Counted from the first letter of the stretch, positions 27,539-36,956 are shown. The stretch is 64,000 nucleotides of DNA from Microbacterium murale (GCF_014635185.1 NZ_BMCM01000002.1:434001-498000), one strand, 5' to 3'. Made by a program: numbers and translations. The notes: generated by a model not told the origin, from the sequence alone.

Positions 27539-30500
27539 TCAGAACCAGCCGGTGATGAGGTCCCACAGCCAGTCGAGGATGTCGCGGATGACGCCCCCGC
27601 CGCCGCCCTTGTTGACCGTGACCGTGCCGGTGGCCTGGTCGCCGTCCTCCTGAGCGACGATGACCGTGTATTTGCCGGCATCCGTCTTCTTGGGAACCGT
27701 GACCGAGCTGCTGAAGGTGCCGTCGTCGTTCACGACCGCGGTGCCGAGCTCGACGACCTTGCCCTTCTTCGACTCGAGCGAGATCGCGACGGTCTCACCG
27801 GGCTCGAAGTCCGCACCGGTGACGGTGAGCTTCTTGCCAGCGCTGACCGTCTTGGCCGCGACCTCGATGGTGCCGGCGAACTCGCCGCCGCCGTCTTCGC
27901 CGGTGATCGTGAACGGCACCTGCACGCTCGTGCCGTCCGCAGTGGCGACCGTGAGCTGCTCGCCGGTGACGCCATCCGGAACGGTGAACGTCAGGCTCGC
28001 CCGCCCTGCCTCATCCGTGGTGTTCACGATCGTCGGGTCGACGGCACCCGTGGCGAGAACCGTGTCTCCGAGCGAGACGCTGACCTCGGCCGGAACGGGG
28101 TCTCCCCCGCTGAACGCCAGTGACGACAGGTCAATCGTGACCTGATCGCCGGCGCTGTAGCCATCGGCATCCGCAGTGCTGAGCGTCACGCCGACCGCGC
28201 GCTGGGCGAGGTCGGGCGAAGCCGTGCCGTTGGCGTCGAACCAGTCGACCATCGACTGCAGGTCGATCTTGCCGGTGTCGGCTTTGCCCGTTCCCTCGGC
28301 GAAGGTGAAGAAGTTGTCTCCACCGGCCGCGAGGAACGAGTTCGCCGCGACGACGTACGAGGCCGCAGGATCGATCGGCTCACCGTTCAGGGTGATCGAG
28401 GTGATCCGCTCCCCTGCCGTCGCCGTCGGGTCGTACGTGTACTGCAGGCCCTCCGAGACGCCGAGCTTCAGGAACGGACGGCTCGAACCCGCCGGCTGCC
28501 ACTGCTCCTCCAGCACGCCCTTCAGCTGGGCGCCGGTGAGGTTCAGTGTGACCAGCGTGTTGGCGAACGGCTGCACCGTCGCCGCCTCGCGGAACGTGAC
28601 GTTGCCGTCGGCGTCCTGCTCGCCCGTGCCCGCGTACGTCAGGTTCGCCCTGATGCCGCCGGGGTTCATGATCGCGATGTCCGCGCCCGTCGCCCACTGG
28701 TGCACGTCTGCGACGAAGTTGCCAATGGTCGATTCACCACCGCGGTTCTCCGCTCCGTCGCTCTGACGAGCACGGTTGAAGTCTCCGGTGATCGCACCGA
28801 CCGACTCCGCACCGAGGATGTCGGCCTCGGCCTTGGCCGCGTCGACGATCGCCTGCACGTCGCCGTCGGCGTCGTACAGCGGCGTTCCGTTGTCGGTGAG
28901 CGGCTTGATCTCGTTCGTGATCGAGAGCAGCTCCTTCGTCTCCGGATCGACCTGCAGGTTCATCAGGCCGAAGTTCTCGCCGTACTGACCCGCCGAGACG
29001 ACCGGACGGCCGTCGATGACGTGGTTGTACGCGAGGTGGGTGTGCGCCGAGACGATCGCGCTGACGCTGTCATCGACACCGGCGACGATCTCGCCGAGCG
29101 CCGAGTCCGGCGTGATGCTCGCGACATCCGTCGACGTGGCGCCCTCGTGGACGAGGAGGACCAGCACATCGGCCTCGCCGTTGGCGTCGTCACCGTCGGT
29201 GAGATCGTCGGCGACGGCGTTGACCGAGTCGACGATGCCGCGCACCTCGAGATCGGCGATGCCCTCCGGCGAGACGAGCGAGTCGAGCTCTTCCGTCACG
29301 GCGCCGATGAAGCCGACCCGCACGCCGTCGAGCTCCTTGACCCATGCGGGCGCGAGTGCGGTCTCACCGGTCTCGGTGAGGAACACGTTCGAGGAGATGT
29401 ACTCCCAGTCCGCACGATCCTGCACACGGTCGCGCAGGTCTTCCCAGCCCTGATCGAACTCGTGGTTGCCCGCCGCGCTCACATCGAGTCCGGCCGCGTT
29501 GAGCGCGTCGATCGTGGGGTTGTCGTCGTTGATGAACGACGTGAACGTGGACGCTCCGATGAGGTCACCGGCAGCCGCGAACACCGTGTTCGGGTTCGCG
29601 TCGCGCACCGACTGCACCGCACCGGCGAGAACCGCTGCACCTGCCGCGGCGCCATCCGCCTCGATCCGACCGTGGAAGTCGTTGATCGTGACGATGTCGA
29701 TGTTCACCGGCGGGATCTCGCTGGAGATGCCGACGATCACCGGGTCGTGGTCGCTGGAGCGGAACGGCGTGCCCGCCTCAGCCGCGCCGAATTCGTAGCC
29801 GCGGTCACTCCACTCGGCGGAGTTGATCCCCCACACACCAGTGCCGGTGACCGACTCGGCGAGCGAAGGCGATGCGATCGCGTGGTCGAGCGAGCCGAGT
29901 TCGCCGTCGAACGTGTACGTGTACTGGCCCGCGGCCTTCGCGGGCACGAGGTCGGTCCAGCCGGCCTGCGCGAACACGTCGATCGGGTCTTCCTGGCCGT
30001 AGGCGTTGAAGTCGCCGAGCAGCAGGACGTCTTCGCTGCCGCTGGTCTCGGTCAGCGTCTCGGTGAATCCGAGCAGCGACTGCGCCTGCGCGACGCGGTC
30101 GGCATTGAACTGACCCTGGCCGTCGGCAGGCTCATCGCCGTCGCCCGACTTCGACTTGAAGTGGTTCGCCACGACCGAAACGGTCTTGCCGTCGAGATCG
30201 AAGGTCTGCGCAATCGGCTCGCGGGCGTTGCCCCACACGGTCTCATCGACCACTGTGGCACTGTCGCCGACGGGAGTCGCGGCATCCTTCTTGTAGATGA
30301 TCGCGTTCGTGATCACATCGGTGTCTGTGCTCAGCAGCGCCTCCGGCGTCGGGACGAAGTCCCAGACATCCGAGCCGGCGTCCGCGTTGAGTCCGTCGAC
30401 CAGGTCGGCGACGGCCGTGTCGACCGGCTTTCCGAAGTGGATCGAGTTCTCGATCTCCATGAGCGCGACGACATCGGCATCGAGGTCGTTGATCGCCGTG

Positions 30501-32173
30501 ACGATCTTCGACTTCTGCGTGGCGAACAGCTCTGCAGTCTTGGCGCCGCGTGCGTCGGGGTCTTCGCTCTGCAGTGTCGTGAAGTAGTTGAAGACGTTGA
30601 ACGCGCCGACCTGCACGTCGCCGCCGACCTCGGGGGGCGTGTCGCTGCGCGGGTTCTCGGTCGTGAACGTCGCCTTGTAGGCCGCGTCGCTCGCATCATC
30701 GATCGCGATGACCGGCTGCAGGCGCCAGTCGTCGAAGCCGTACTGCAGCACGTAACCGGTATCGGCGAAGTCGACGACGTCGCCGTTTCGCACCGGGGTG
30801 TCGGTCCTGAAGTACGGCTGCTCGCCCGTGTGAGCACCGCTGGTCACCTGCGAGTTCCAGCCGTCGTCGAGCAGGATGCGCTCTGCGCGGTTCGCGGCCG
30901 CGATGGCATCGGCATCCGCACCGGGACGCGTCGTCTCGGTGCTCTTGACGTTGAGCTCGCCGGGGTTCAGCCACAGCGTTCCGAAGTTGTACAGCTGGTG
31001 ACTCGATGCCAGGCGATAGGTGCCGGCGGGTGCCACAAGCATGTTCTCGTAGGTCTCGCGGTCGGCGCCGATCACCGTCTCCGGCAGCGGAGTCGCCGCG
31101 GGAACGCCGACTCCGGCGGTGACGACGGAGACGTCTTCGACGGCCGCGGGAGAGATCTGCGTCTGGCCGAAGTACTCAGAGACCGTGCCGGTGACCGAGA
31201 CGAGGTCGCCGATCGCCAGCGTCGGAGCGAGAGCGTTCAGGAAGACGAAGACGCCGTCGGATGCGCCGGGAGTGGCGTCCGCATCGCCGCCGCTGCCGGC
31301 CGTCTGGATCGAGATGCCCTTGTAGCCGCCCACGCGGTAGTCGCCGGTGACGATGCCCTCGACAGTGACGGCCTGGCCGTCGAGCGGAGAGACATCGGTC
31401 GTGCCCTGCACATCGGCGATCGACGCCGTGGTGGGGTCGACCGGGTCCGTGGGGTCGGTGGGATCGGTCGGGTCGGTGGGATCCGTCTGGCCTGTGCCCT
31501 GCGGCGTGATCGTCGCCGAGAGCGTGAAGTCCGCGCTGTTGTCGTCGGTGTCGACGCCGCCCGTGCGGTTCAGCGACTTGACGTCGGTGTTGCCCGCCGG
31601 CGGCGTCGCCGCGGCGGTCTCGAACGTGTTCGACGTGCCATAGCCGAGAAGGTCGACGACACCCTCTGCGACGGTGACCGAACCGGGGGTCAGGTTCACG
31701 GCCGCCGTGCCCTCGACGAGGGCGAGCGTGCCGTTAGTTCCGCTCGGAGTCAGTGTGGTGACGGCGTCCGGGGTCGGCAGCGCAGCGCCGTTGGTGCCGT
31801 TGCTGTTGCCCTGTACCAGGTAGTAGCCGCCGGCCGGGATCACACCGGTGAGCGGCGCGACGCCGTTGAAGTTCGCCGTTCCCGTCGCCGAGCGGTACTG
31901 CAGCGACATGCCGTCGAGGGTGATGTCGGCTGCGGTCGGGTTGTAGAGCTCGACGAACTTGTTCGTGAACGCGGCGCCCGCGCTTCCGCCGGACAGGTAC
32001 GCCTCGTTGATGACGACGCCAGTGCCTGCTGTGTCTGCGAAAGCGGGCGTGACGACCAGGGAGCCCGCGCCGAGGGCGAAGACGCAGGTCGCGGCAAGGA
32101 CGCCGACGCGGCCCCTGCCTGTGCGGTGAGAGGCGGGAACTGTGAGGTTCCTGCCATCAGGGGCTGACATCAT
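27539..32173 (-). CDS. Giant secreted nuclease (ExeM/NucH) fused to a 5'-nucleotidase
   Basis: 1544 aa. Order: signal peptide ending VVTPAFA (~50); lamin-tail domain (GVVINEAYLSGGSAG); Asp-Pro-Thr linker; OB-fold-like region (VTVEGIVTGDYRVGGYKGIS); an EEP endonuclease domain (~525-820; DLDADVVALMEIENS, LLGDFNAYGQEDPID, SSDHDPVIVG); a calcineurin-like 5'-nucleotidase (~825-1120; TINDFHGRIEADG, AAAGDLIGAS, GNHEFDQGW); the 5'-nucleotidase C domain; Ig-like modules; and a Trp-rich amphipathic end (IRDILDWLWDLITGWF). It should degrade extracellular DNA to nucleosides and phosphate. ATG 32173 has GAGGAGA upstream. A PHO-like repeat lies in the promoter region. Confidence 0.9.
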   Translation of the reverse strand: MMSAPDGRNLTVPASHRTGRGRVGVLAATCVFALGAGSLVVTPAFADTAGTGVVINEAYLSGGSAGAAFTNKFVELYNPTAADITLDGMSLQYRSATGTANFNGVAPLTGVIPAGGYYLVQGNSNGTNGAALPTPDAVTTLTPSGTNGTLALVEGTAAVNLTPGSVTVAEGVVDLLGYGTSNTFETAAATPPAGNTDVKSLNRTGGVDTDDNSADFTLSATITPQGTGQTDPTDPTDPTDPTDPVDPTTASIADVQGTTDVSPLDGQAVTVEGIVTGDYRVGGYKGISIQTAGSGGDADATPGASDGVFVFLNALAPTLAIGDLVSVTGTVSEYFGQTQISPAAVEDVSVVTAGVGVPAATPLPETVIGADRETYENMLVAPAGTYRLASSHQLYNFGTLWLNPGELNVKSTETTRPGADADAIAAANRAERILLDDGWNSQVTSGAHTGEQPYFRTDTPVRNGDVVDFADTGYVLQYGFDDWRLQPVIAIDDASDAAYKATFTTENPRSDTPPEVGGDVQVGAFNVFNYFTTLQSEDPDARGAKTAELFATQKSKIVTAINDLDADVVALMEIENSIHFGKPVDTAVADLVDGLNADAGSDVWDFVPTPEALLSTDTDVITNAIIYKKDAATPVGDSATVVDETVWGNAREPIAQTFDLDGKTVSVVANHFKSKSGDGDEPADGQGQFNADRVAQAQSLLGFTETLTETSGSEDVLLLGDFNAYGQEDPIDVFAQAGWTDLVPAKAAGQYTYTFDGELGSLDHAIASPSLAESVTGTGVWGINSAEWSDRGYEFGAAEAGTPFRSSDHDPVIVGISSEIPPVNIDIVTINDFHGRIEADGAAAGAAVLAGAVQSVRDANPNTVFAAAGDLIGASTFTSFINDDNPTIDALNAAGLDVSAAGNHEFDQGWEDLRDRVQDRADWEYISSNVFLTETGETALAPAWVKELDGVRVGFIGAVTEELDSLVSPEGIADLEVRGIVDSVNAVADDLTDGDDANGEADVLVLLVHEGATSTDVASITPDSALGEIVAGVDDSVSAIVSAHTHLAYNHVIDGRPVVSAGQYGENFGLMNLQVDPETKELLSITNEIKPLTDNGTPLYDADGDVQAIVDAAKAEADILGAESVGAITGDFNRARQSDGAENRGGESTIGNFVADVHQWATGADIAIMNPGGIRANLTYAGTGEQDADGNVTFREAATVQPFANTLVTLNLTGAQLKGVLEEQWQPAGSSRPFLKLGVSEGLQYTYDPTATAGERITSITLNGEPIDPAASYVVAANSFLAAGGDNFFTFAEGTGKADTGKIDLQSMVDWFDANGTASPDLAQRAVGVTLSTADADGYSAGDQVTIDLSSLAFSGGDPVPAEVSVSLGDTVLATGAVDPTIVNTTDEAGRASLTFTVPDGVTGEQLTVATADGTSVQVPFTITGEDGGGEFAGTIEVAAKTVSAGKKLTVTGADFEPGETVAISLESKKGKVVELGTAVVNDDGTFSSSVTVPKKTDAGKYTVIVAQEDGDQATGTVTVNKGGGGGVIRDILDWLWDLITGWF

Positions 32174-32289
32174 CGGTGCTGTCTCCTCGGTCTGATCGAA
32201 CGACAGCTCTCGTGAAACCGTCGTCGTGGTGCTCACAGCGCACTCACATGTTGAGGAGCTTAGACAGCAGAACCGACATCCTCAATGGT

Positions 32290-32307
32290 GTTCACCGATT
32301 GCTAACC
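32290..32307. promoter_or_regulatory. PHO-box-like direct repeat upstream of the nuclease/nucleotidase
   Basis: Plus-strand GTTCACC-GATT-GCTAACC: one perfect and one 5-of-7 half-site at 11-nt spacing, about 120 nt upstream of the start codon but in reverse orientation. Suggestive only. Confidence 0.33.
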
Positions 32308-32334
32308 AGAGCGCCATACGACGCAGGACGATGG

Positions 32335-33147
32335 TCAAGCCGACGCAGAATCCTCGAATGCCTCGACCTCGAGTTCCCAGCGGTCCTTCGCCAGGCGATA
32401 CCAGATGTAGAACGCGAAGCCGGCGAACACCGCCCACTCGATCGCGTAGAAGATGTTCAGCCAGTTGACCGTGCCCAACTCGTCCGGGGCGGGCGAGACG
32501 ATGTCGACGAGACCCGCCGGCGCGTCGACGGAGGCGAGGTACGGGCGGTAGACCGACAGCTCCTCGACATCGTGCCATTGGCCCAGCAGCATGGCGGGTG
32601 ACATCTTGTTCATCGCGAACGGGTCTTCGGCCGGTGGCAGACTCGGGCCCTCATCGGAGATCACGCGGCCGGTGATCGTCGCCTCGGTACCTGCCGCGTC
32701 ATTCTCCAGAGCGGATGCCGCGGCATCCGCCGACTCTCGATCCGCAGCCCATCCGACTGCGACCGCGATCGAGGCGGCATCGTCGACGCGGAGCTGCCCG
32801 GTCACCCAGTAGCCCTCGGCGCCGTCGTTGAAGCGGGAGGACACGATCAGGAAGTCTCCCGCGACCCAGCTGCCCTCGGTCTCGACGCGCTGTCCGACGT
32901 AGGGCTCGGGCAGGTACTGGCCGGGTTCGACGACGTCGGCGAGCGGCCGCACCTCTTCGGTGATCCCGACTGGCGTGGGCTCGGTGTCGATCGCGCGTTC
33001 GAGCTGCCACTGCCCGAGGAAGGCGAAGACACCGGCGACGACGAGGGCCAGCAGCAGCACGCCGATCCAGCGCGGGCGCAGCATGACCTCGCGAAGAGTC
33101 GGCGGGAACTCCTGCGAAGTCGTCACGATCTGCGGCGTGCCGCTCAA
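32335..33147 (-). CDS. SURF1-family cytochrome oxidase assembly protein
   Basis: 270 aa membrane protein aiding heme-copper oxidase assembly. TM1 (WIGVLLLALVVAGVFAFLGQ, ~27-46) and TM2 (~228-248) bracket an extracytoplasmic domain, with the SURF1 landmarks GQWQLERA and NWLNIFYAIEW. The TTG start at 33147 overlaps the GuaB3 stop; an in-frame GTG at codon 8 is an alternative start. It shares a transcript with the GuaB3 gene. Confidence 0.9.
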   Translation of the reverse strand: MSGTPQIVTTSQEFPPTLREVMLRPRWIGVLLLALVVAGVFAFLGQWQLERAIDTEPTPVGITEEVRPLADVVEPGQYLPEPYVGQRVETEGSWVAGDFLIVSSRFNDGAEGYWVTGQLRVDDAASIAVAVGWAADRESADAAASALENDAAGTEATITGRVISDEGPSLPPAEDPFAMNKMSPAMLLGQWHDVEELSVYRPYLASVDAPAGLVDIVSPAPDELGTVNWLNIFYAIEWAVFAGFAFYIWYRLAKDRWELEVEAFEDSASA

Positions 33148-34265
33148 GAGTGGTACGGGGCCAGCACGACCTCGACGCGCTGGAACTCCTTGAGGTCGGA
33201 GTATCCGGTGGTCGCCATCGACTTGCGCAGGGCGCCGATGAGGTTGGCGGTTCCGTCTGCGACCGGCGCCGGCCCGTAGAGGATCTCCTCCAGCGTGGCG
33301 ATGCCGTCGACCGCGACGCGGCGACCGCGGGGAAGCTGCGGGTGGTGCGCCTCTGGGCCCCAGTGGAACCCGTGGCCTGGAGCATCCGTCGCCCGTGCGA
33401 GAGCGACGCCGAGCATGACGGCATCCGCGCCCATGGCGAGCGCCTTGACGATGTCGCCCGACGTGCCGACGCCGCCGTCAGCGATCACGTGCACGTAGCG
33501 TCCGCCCGACTCGTCGAGGTAGTCGCGACGGGCTGCGGCGACGTCCGAGACGGCGGTGGCCATCGGGGCGTGGATGCCGAGCACCGCACGCGTCGTGGAC
33601 GCCGCTCCCCCGCCGAATCCGACGAGCACTCCGGCCGCGCCGGTGCGCATGAGGTGGAGGGATGCGGTGTAGGTGGCAGCCCCGCCGACGATCACCGGGA
33701 CGTCGAGGTCGTAGATGAACTTCTTCAGGTTCAGCGGCTCGGCGACGCTGGAGACGTGCTCGGCAGAGACCGTCGTGCCGCGGATGACGAACAGATCGAC
33801 GCCTGCGGCGACCACGGTCTCGTAGAGCTCCTGCGTGCGCTGCGGTGTGAGCGAGCCCGCGACGGTGACGCCCGCTTCGCGGATCTCGGCGAGGCGCGCC
33901 TTGATGAGTTCGGGCTTGATCGGCTCGGAGTAGAGCTGCTGCATGCGCACGGTGGCCTTGTCGAACGGAAGGCCGGCGATCTCGGCGAGCAGCGGCTCCG
34001 GATCTTCGTAGCGCGTCCAGACGCCCTCGAGGTCGAGCACGCCGAGGCCGCCGAGCTGGCCCAGCATGATCGCGGTCTTCGGGCTGACGACCGAGTCCAT
34101 CGGCGCACCGATGATCGGGGTGTCGAACTGGTAGGCGTCGATCGACCAGCCGGTCGAGACGTCCTCCGGGTTGCGGGTTCGCCGTGACGGCACCACCGCG
34201 ATGTCGTCGAACGTGTACGCGCGACGTGCGCGCTTGCCTCGGCCGAGTTCGATGTCCATGCTCAC
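33144..34265 (-). CDS. GuaB3-family IMP dehydrogenase-related protein
   Basis: 373 aa TIM-barrel protein beginning MDIELGRGKRARRAYTFDDI. PIIGAPMDSVVSP and VIADGGVGTSGDIVKALAMG match IMPDH/GMP-reductase folds. CBS domains are absent, and the catalytic loop Cys of true IMPDH is not apparent (region reads IRGTTVSAEHV). The GuaB3 group is typical of actinobacteria, with activity uncertain or GMP-reductase-like. True GuaB is a separate gene near 45 kb. GTG 34265 has TAGGCT six nt upstream; ATG 34259 is the other candidate. Confidence 0.9.
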   Translation of the reverse strand: MSMDIELGRGKRARRAYTFDDIAVVPSRRTRNPEDVSTGWSIDAYQFDTPIIGAPMDSVVSPKTAIMLGQLGGLGVLDLEGVWTRYEDPEPLLAEIAGLPFDKATVRMQQLYSEPIKPELIKARLAEIREAGVTVAGSLTPQRTQELYETVVAAGVDLFVIRGTTVSAEHVSSVAEPLNLKKFIYDLDVPVIVGGAATYTASLHLMRTGAAGVLVGFGGGAASTTRAVLGIHAPMATAVSDVAAARRDYLDESGGRYVHVIADGGVGTSGDIVKALAMGADAVMLGVALARATDAPGHGFHWGPEAHHPQLPRGRRVAVDGIATLEEILYGPAPVADGTANLIGALRKSMATTGYSDLKEFQRVEVVLAPYHS

Positions 34266-34271
34266 CCGTCC

Positions 34272-34277
34272 AGCCTA
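34272..34277 (-). promoter_or_regulatory. -10 element TAGGCT of the GuaB3-SURF1 operon
   Basis: Six nt before GTG 34265, twelve before ATG 34259; it favours a leaderless GTG start. Confidence 0.45.
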
Positions 34278-34317
34278 CCCGGCCCGCAGCTCCGTGCCGG
34301 AGTCTGCTGCTGCAGGG

Positions 34318-34380
34318 GCGCGCAGCATCCGCTCGCGGGGTGCGCGCAGCATCCGTTCACGAGATGCGCGCGGCATCCCT
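34318..34380. repeat. Three 24-bp direct repeats (GCGCGCAGCATCCG core)
   Basis: Core copies start at 34321, 34345 and 34369, the third with one or two changes. They lie in the 379-bp gap between the GuaB3 and ABC-F genes, immediately before the 84-bp repeats. Confidence 0.7.
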
Positions 34381-34383
34381 TCA

Positions 34384-34608
34384 GGAGGTGTCGCTTAGTG
34401 TCGGGTCACGCGCCGACGTGCGGCACAAAGGACCACCTCCCGAAATGTGCCGGGCCATCCGTCCGACGGAGGTGGTCCAAATGGCCGCTTCGCGCGCGCC
34501 GAAGCGGCACAAAGGACCACCTCCCGAAATGCGCCGGGCCATCCGTCCGACGGAGGTGGCGCAATAGGCCGCTTCGCGCGCGCCGAAGCGGCAGAAAGAG
34601 ACACCTCC
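34384..34608. repeat. 84-bp-period tandem hairpin repeat, locus 2 (three units)
   Basis: Units begin at 34384, 34468 and 34552. Unit 2 is a perfect hairpin GGAGGTGGTCC/GGACCACCTCC with inner GCCGCTTCG/CGAAGCGGC. The stem differs from loci 1 and 3 (TGTCGC there, TGGTCC here), and both arms have changed together. Spacers (CGGGCCATCCGTCCGA core) are also repeated. No gene is visible in this 379-bp gap. Confidence 0.85.
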
Positions 34609-34644
34609 CGCGCTCGCGGATGCCGGAGCCGTGCGGCAGCCCTC

Positions 34645-36333
34645 TCAGCGCGCTCGCGCGACCCGGCGCTCGTCCCAGACCGGAGCATCCGACTCGTAGA
34701 CGTCGCCATCTGTCCCGAACACGAGGAAGCGGTCGAAGGAGCGGGCGAACCAGCGATCGTGCGTCACGGCGAGCACCGTGCCCTCGAACCGTGTGAGCGC
34801 CTCCTCCAGAGCCTCAGCCGATTCCAGATCGAGGTTGTCCGTCGGCTCATCGAGCAGCAGCAGCGTCGCGCCGGAGAGTTCCAGCAGCAATACCTGGAAC
34901 CGTGCCTGCTGCCCGCCGGACAGCGAGTCGAACGTCTGCTGCGCCTGCCGCACCAGTCCGTAGCGGTCGAGGGCCGAACTCGCGGCTTCGCGAGGCATGC
35001 CTGCTCTGCGCTCGTCGCCGCGGTGCAGCACTTCCAACAGTGTGCGTCCGACGAATTCCGGATGCGCGTGCGTCTGGGCGAACAGTCCAGGAACCACGCG
35101 CGCACCGAGCGTCGCGCGGCCCGTGTGCGCGACAGCATCCACCTGCTCGCCGGTCGAGGTCACGTGACCGAGCGTCGGGTCGGGGTCTGTGCCGCCCCGG
35201 GCGAGCAGTCGCAGGAAGTGCGACTTGCCCGACCCGTTCGATCCGAGCACGCCGATCCGGTCGCCGTACCAGATCTCCGCGTCGAAGGGCCGCATGAGGC
35301 CGGTGAGCTCGAGGTGCTCTGCGACCACGGCGCGCTTTCCGGTGCGTGCACCGCGCAGGCGCATGTCGAACTCCTGGGACGGCGGACGCTCCTCCGGCGG
35401 CCCGGCCTCCTCGAACTTCCGCAGCCTGGTCTGCGCCGCACGATATCGCGACGCGAAGCCATCGTTCGCCTCGGCCTTCACCTTCAGATTCGCCACGAGG
35501 GTGCGCAGCTTCTCGTGCTGCTCGTCCCATCGACGGCGCAGTTCGTCGAGGCGATCCATCCGGTCGGTCCTGGCCTGGTGATAGGTGGCGAAGCCGCCGC
35601 CGTGAACCCACGCCGACGCGCCCGCGCCGCCCGGTTCGAGCGTGATGATGCGATCGGCCGCTCGGGCGAGCAGCTCGCGGTCGTGCGAGACGAGCAGCAC
35701 GGTCTTCGGCGTCTGCCGCAACTGCTGCTCGATCCACCGCTTGGCCGGCACGTCGAGGTAGTTGTCCGGCTCGTCGAGGAGCAGCACGTCATCCGGTCCG
35801 CGCAACAGAGCCTCCAGCGCGAGGCGCTTCTGCTCTCCTCCGGAGAGGGTGACAAGCTCGCGATAGCGCGCCCGTTCGAACGGCACACCAAGGGCGGCGA
35901 CAGTGCACTGATCCCACACGGTCTCGTGCTCATAGCCGCCGGCATCCGCGTATTCGGCGAGCGCTGTGGCGTACCGCATCTGCGTGTCGTGCTCGTCGCG
36001 CTCGATCAGGGCATTCTCGGCCGCCTCGAGCGCCAGCGACGCCTCGCGGATGCGGCGAGGAGCCACCCGCACCAGCAGCTCCTGCACCGTCTGACCTGCC
36101 TCGCCGTGACCGACGAACTGGTCCATGACGCCGAGTCCGCCATCGATCGTGACGACACCGGCATCGGGTGCCGTCTCGCCGCGGATGATCCGCAGCAGCG
36201 TGGTCTTGCCCGCGCCGTTCGGTCCGATCAGCGCACTCGTCGAGCCCGCACCGACGCGGAACGTCACTTCGTCGAGCAGCGGTCTGCCGTCCGGCAGGGT
36301 CAGCGAGATGGCTGAGATGTCGATGTAGCCCAC
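34645..36333 (-). CDS. ABC-F family ATPase
   Basis: 562 aa soluble protein with two ABC cassettes and no membrane domain. The first has Walker A GPNGAGKTT and signature LSGGEQKRLALEAL; the second has GSNGSGKSH, signature LSGGQQARFQ and Walker B LLLLDEPTDNLDL. The inter-domain P-tol linker lies ~residues 225-310. ABC-F proteins act on the ribosome as translation factors or antibiotic target-protection proteins; which of these cannot be told here. GTG 36333 is the start (GYIDISAISLTL). Confidence 0.93.
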   Translation of the reverse strand: MGYIDISAISLTLPDGRPLLDEVTFRVGAGSTSALIGPNGAGKTTLLRIIRGETAPDAGVVTIDGGLGVMDQFVGHGEAGQTVQELLVRVAPRRIREASLALEAAENALIERDEHDTQMRYATALAEYADAGGYEHETVWDQCTVAALGVPFERARYRELVTLSGGEQKRLALEALLRGPDDVLLLDEPDNYLDVPAKRWIEQQLRQTPKTVLLVSHDRELLARAADRIITLEPGGAGASAWVHGGGFATYHQARTDRMDRLDELRRRWDEQHEKLRTLVANLKVKAEANDGFASRYRAAQTRLRKFEEAGPPEERPPSQEFDMRLRGARTGKRAVVAEHLELTGLMRPFDAEIWYGDRIGVLGSNGSGKSHFLRLLARGGTDPDPTLGHVTSTGEQVDAVAHTGRATLGARVVPGLFAQTHAHPEFVGRTLLEVLHRGDERRAGMPREAASSALDRYGLVRQAQQTFDSLSGGQQARFQVLLLELSGATLLLLDEPTDNLDLESAEALEEALTRFEGTVLAVTHDRWFARSFDRFLVFGTDGDVYESDAPVWDERRVARAR

Positions 36334-36398
36334 GGGTGAAGCCGTCCTTCCGCCCGCATGGCGAGCCGATCAGGCTATCAGTTCCGTGGGGCGGATGC

Positions 36399-36950
36399 TC
36401 AGACCAGAGTGCTGGAGGTCGGCACCGGGTTCGAGAAGAGGTCGAGCACCGGGCAGTGCTCGTCGACGACCTTGCGGAGGTTGGCGTACTCGTCGGCGCT
36501 GTTCGGACCCGTGATGTCGACCTTCAGACGCACGTCGTGGAAGCCGGCACGGCCCGACTCGTCGATCCCGAAGAGCTTCTGCACGTTCAGGTCGCCCTCA
36601 GCGGTGATCTCGATCTCGTCGATCGTGAGGCCCAGCGACTGCGCGTACAGGCGGAACACGACGACCTGGCACGAGACGAGCGCACCGAGCGCGTACTCGA
36701 CCGGGCTTGCGGCAGCATCGTCACCGGCGAGCGCGCCTGGCTCGTCGACCAGGAAGCGGTGCTTGCCCGCGCGCACCTCGGTGGCGACGGATCCGACGCC
36801 GCGGCCGACGACCTTGTACGTGAGGTCGGCGTTCGTCGCGTCTACGGCGATGCGCTCGTTCCACGCCGTTCCCGCATCGGTGAGGCGCTGTGCACGCTCA
36901 TCAGGGGTGACATCGGCGACGGGTGCGGTCTGGTCATGGAGAAGAGTCAT
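36399..36950 (-). CDS. OsmC-family protein
   Basis: 183 aa OsmC/Ohr-fold protein. GDDAAASPVEYALGALVSCQ (~74-93) carries the conserved Cys, and a glutamate follows in the beta-strand region; the C-terminal VVDEHCPVLDLFSNPVP holds the second Cys. This is consistent with a thiol peroxidase acting on organic hydroperoxides. ATG 36950 agrees with promoter spacing. Confidence 0.88.
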   Translation of the reverse strand: MTLLHDQTAPVADVTPDERAQRLTDAGTAWNERIAVDATNADLTYKVVGRGVGSVATEVRAGKHRFLVDEPGALAGDDAAASPVEYALGALVSCQVVVFRLYAQSLGLTIDEIEITAEGDLNVQKLFGIDESGRAGFHDVRLKVDITGPNSADEYANLRKVVDEHCPVLDLFSNPVPTSSTLV

Positions 36951-36956
36951 AGCGCG

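Noticed and set aside
27264-27653. Protein encoded by the 84-bp repeats (28-residue units)
   Set aside because: At locus 2 the corresponding frame stops at a TAG in unit 3, and the peptide likeness follows from DNA conservation.
28700-32167. 1155-codon plus-strand open frame opposite the nuclease gene
   Set aside because: Arg/Asp/Val-rich composition with no domain, fully antisense to a gene with clear motifs; a GC-rich shadow frame.
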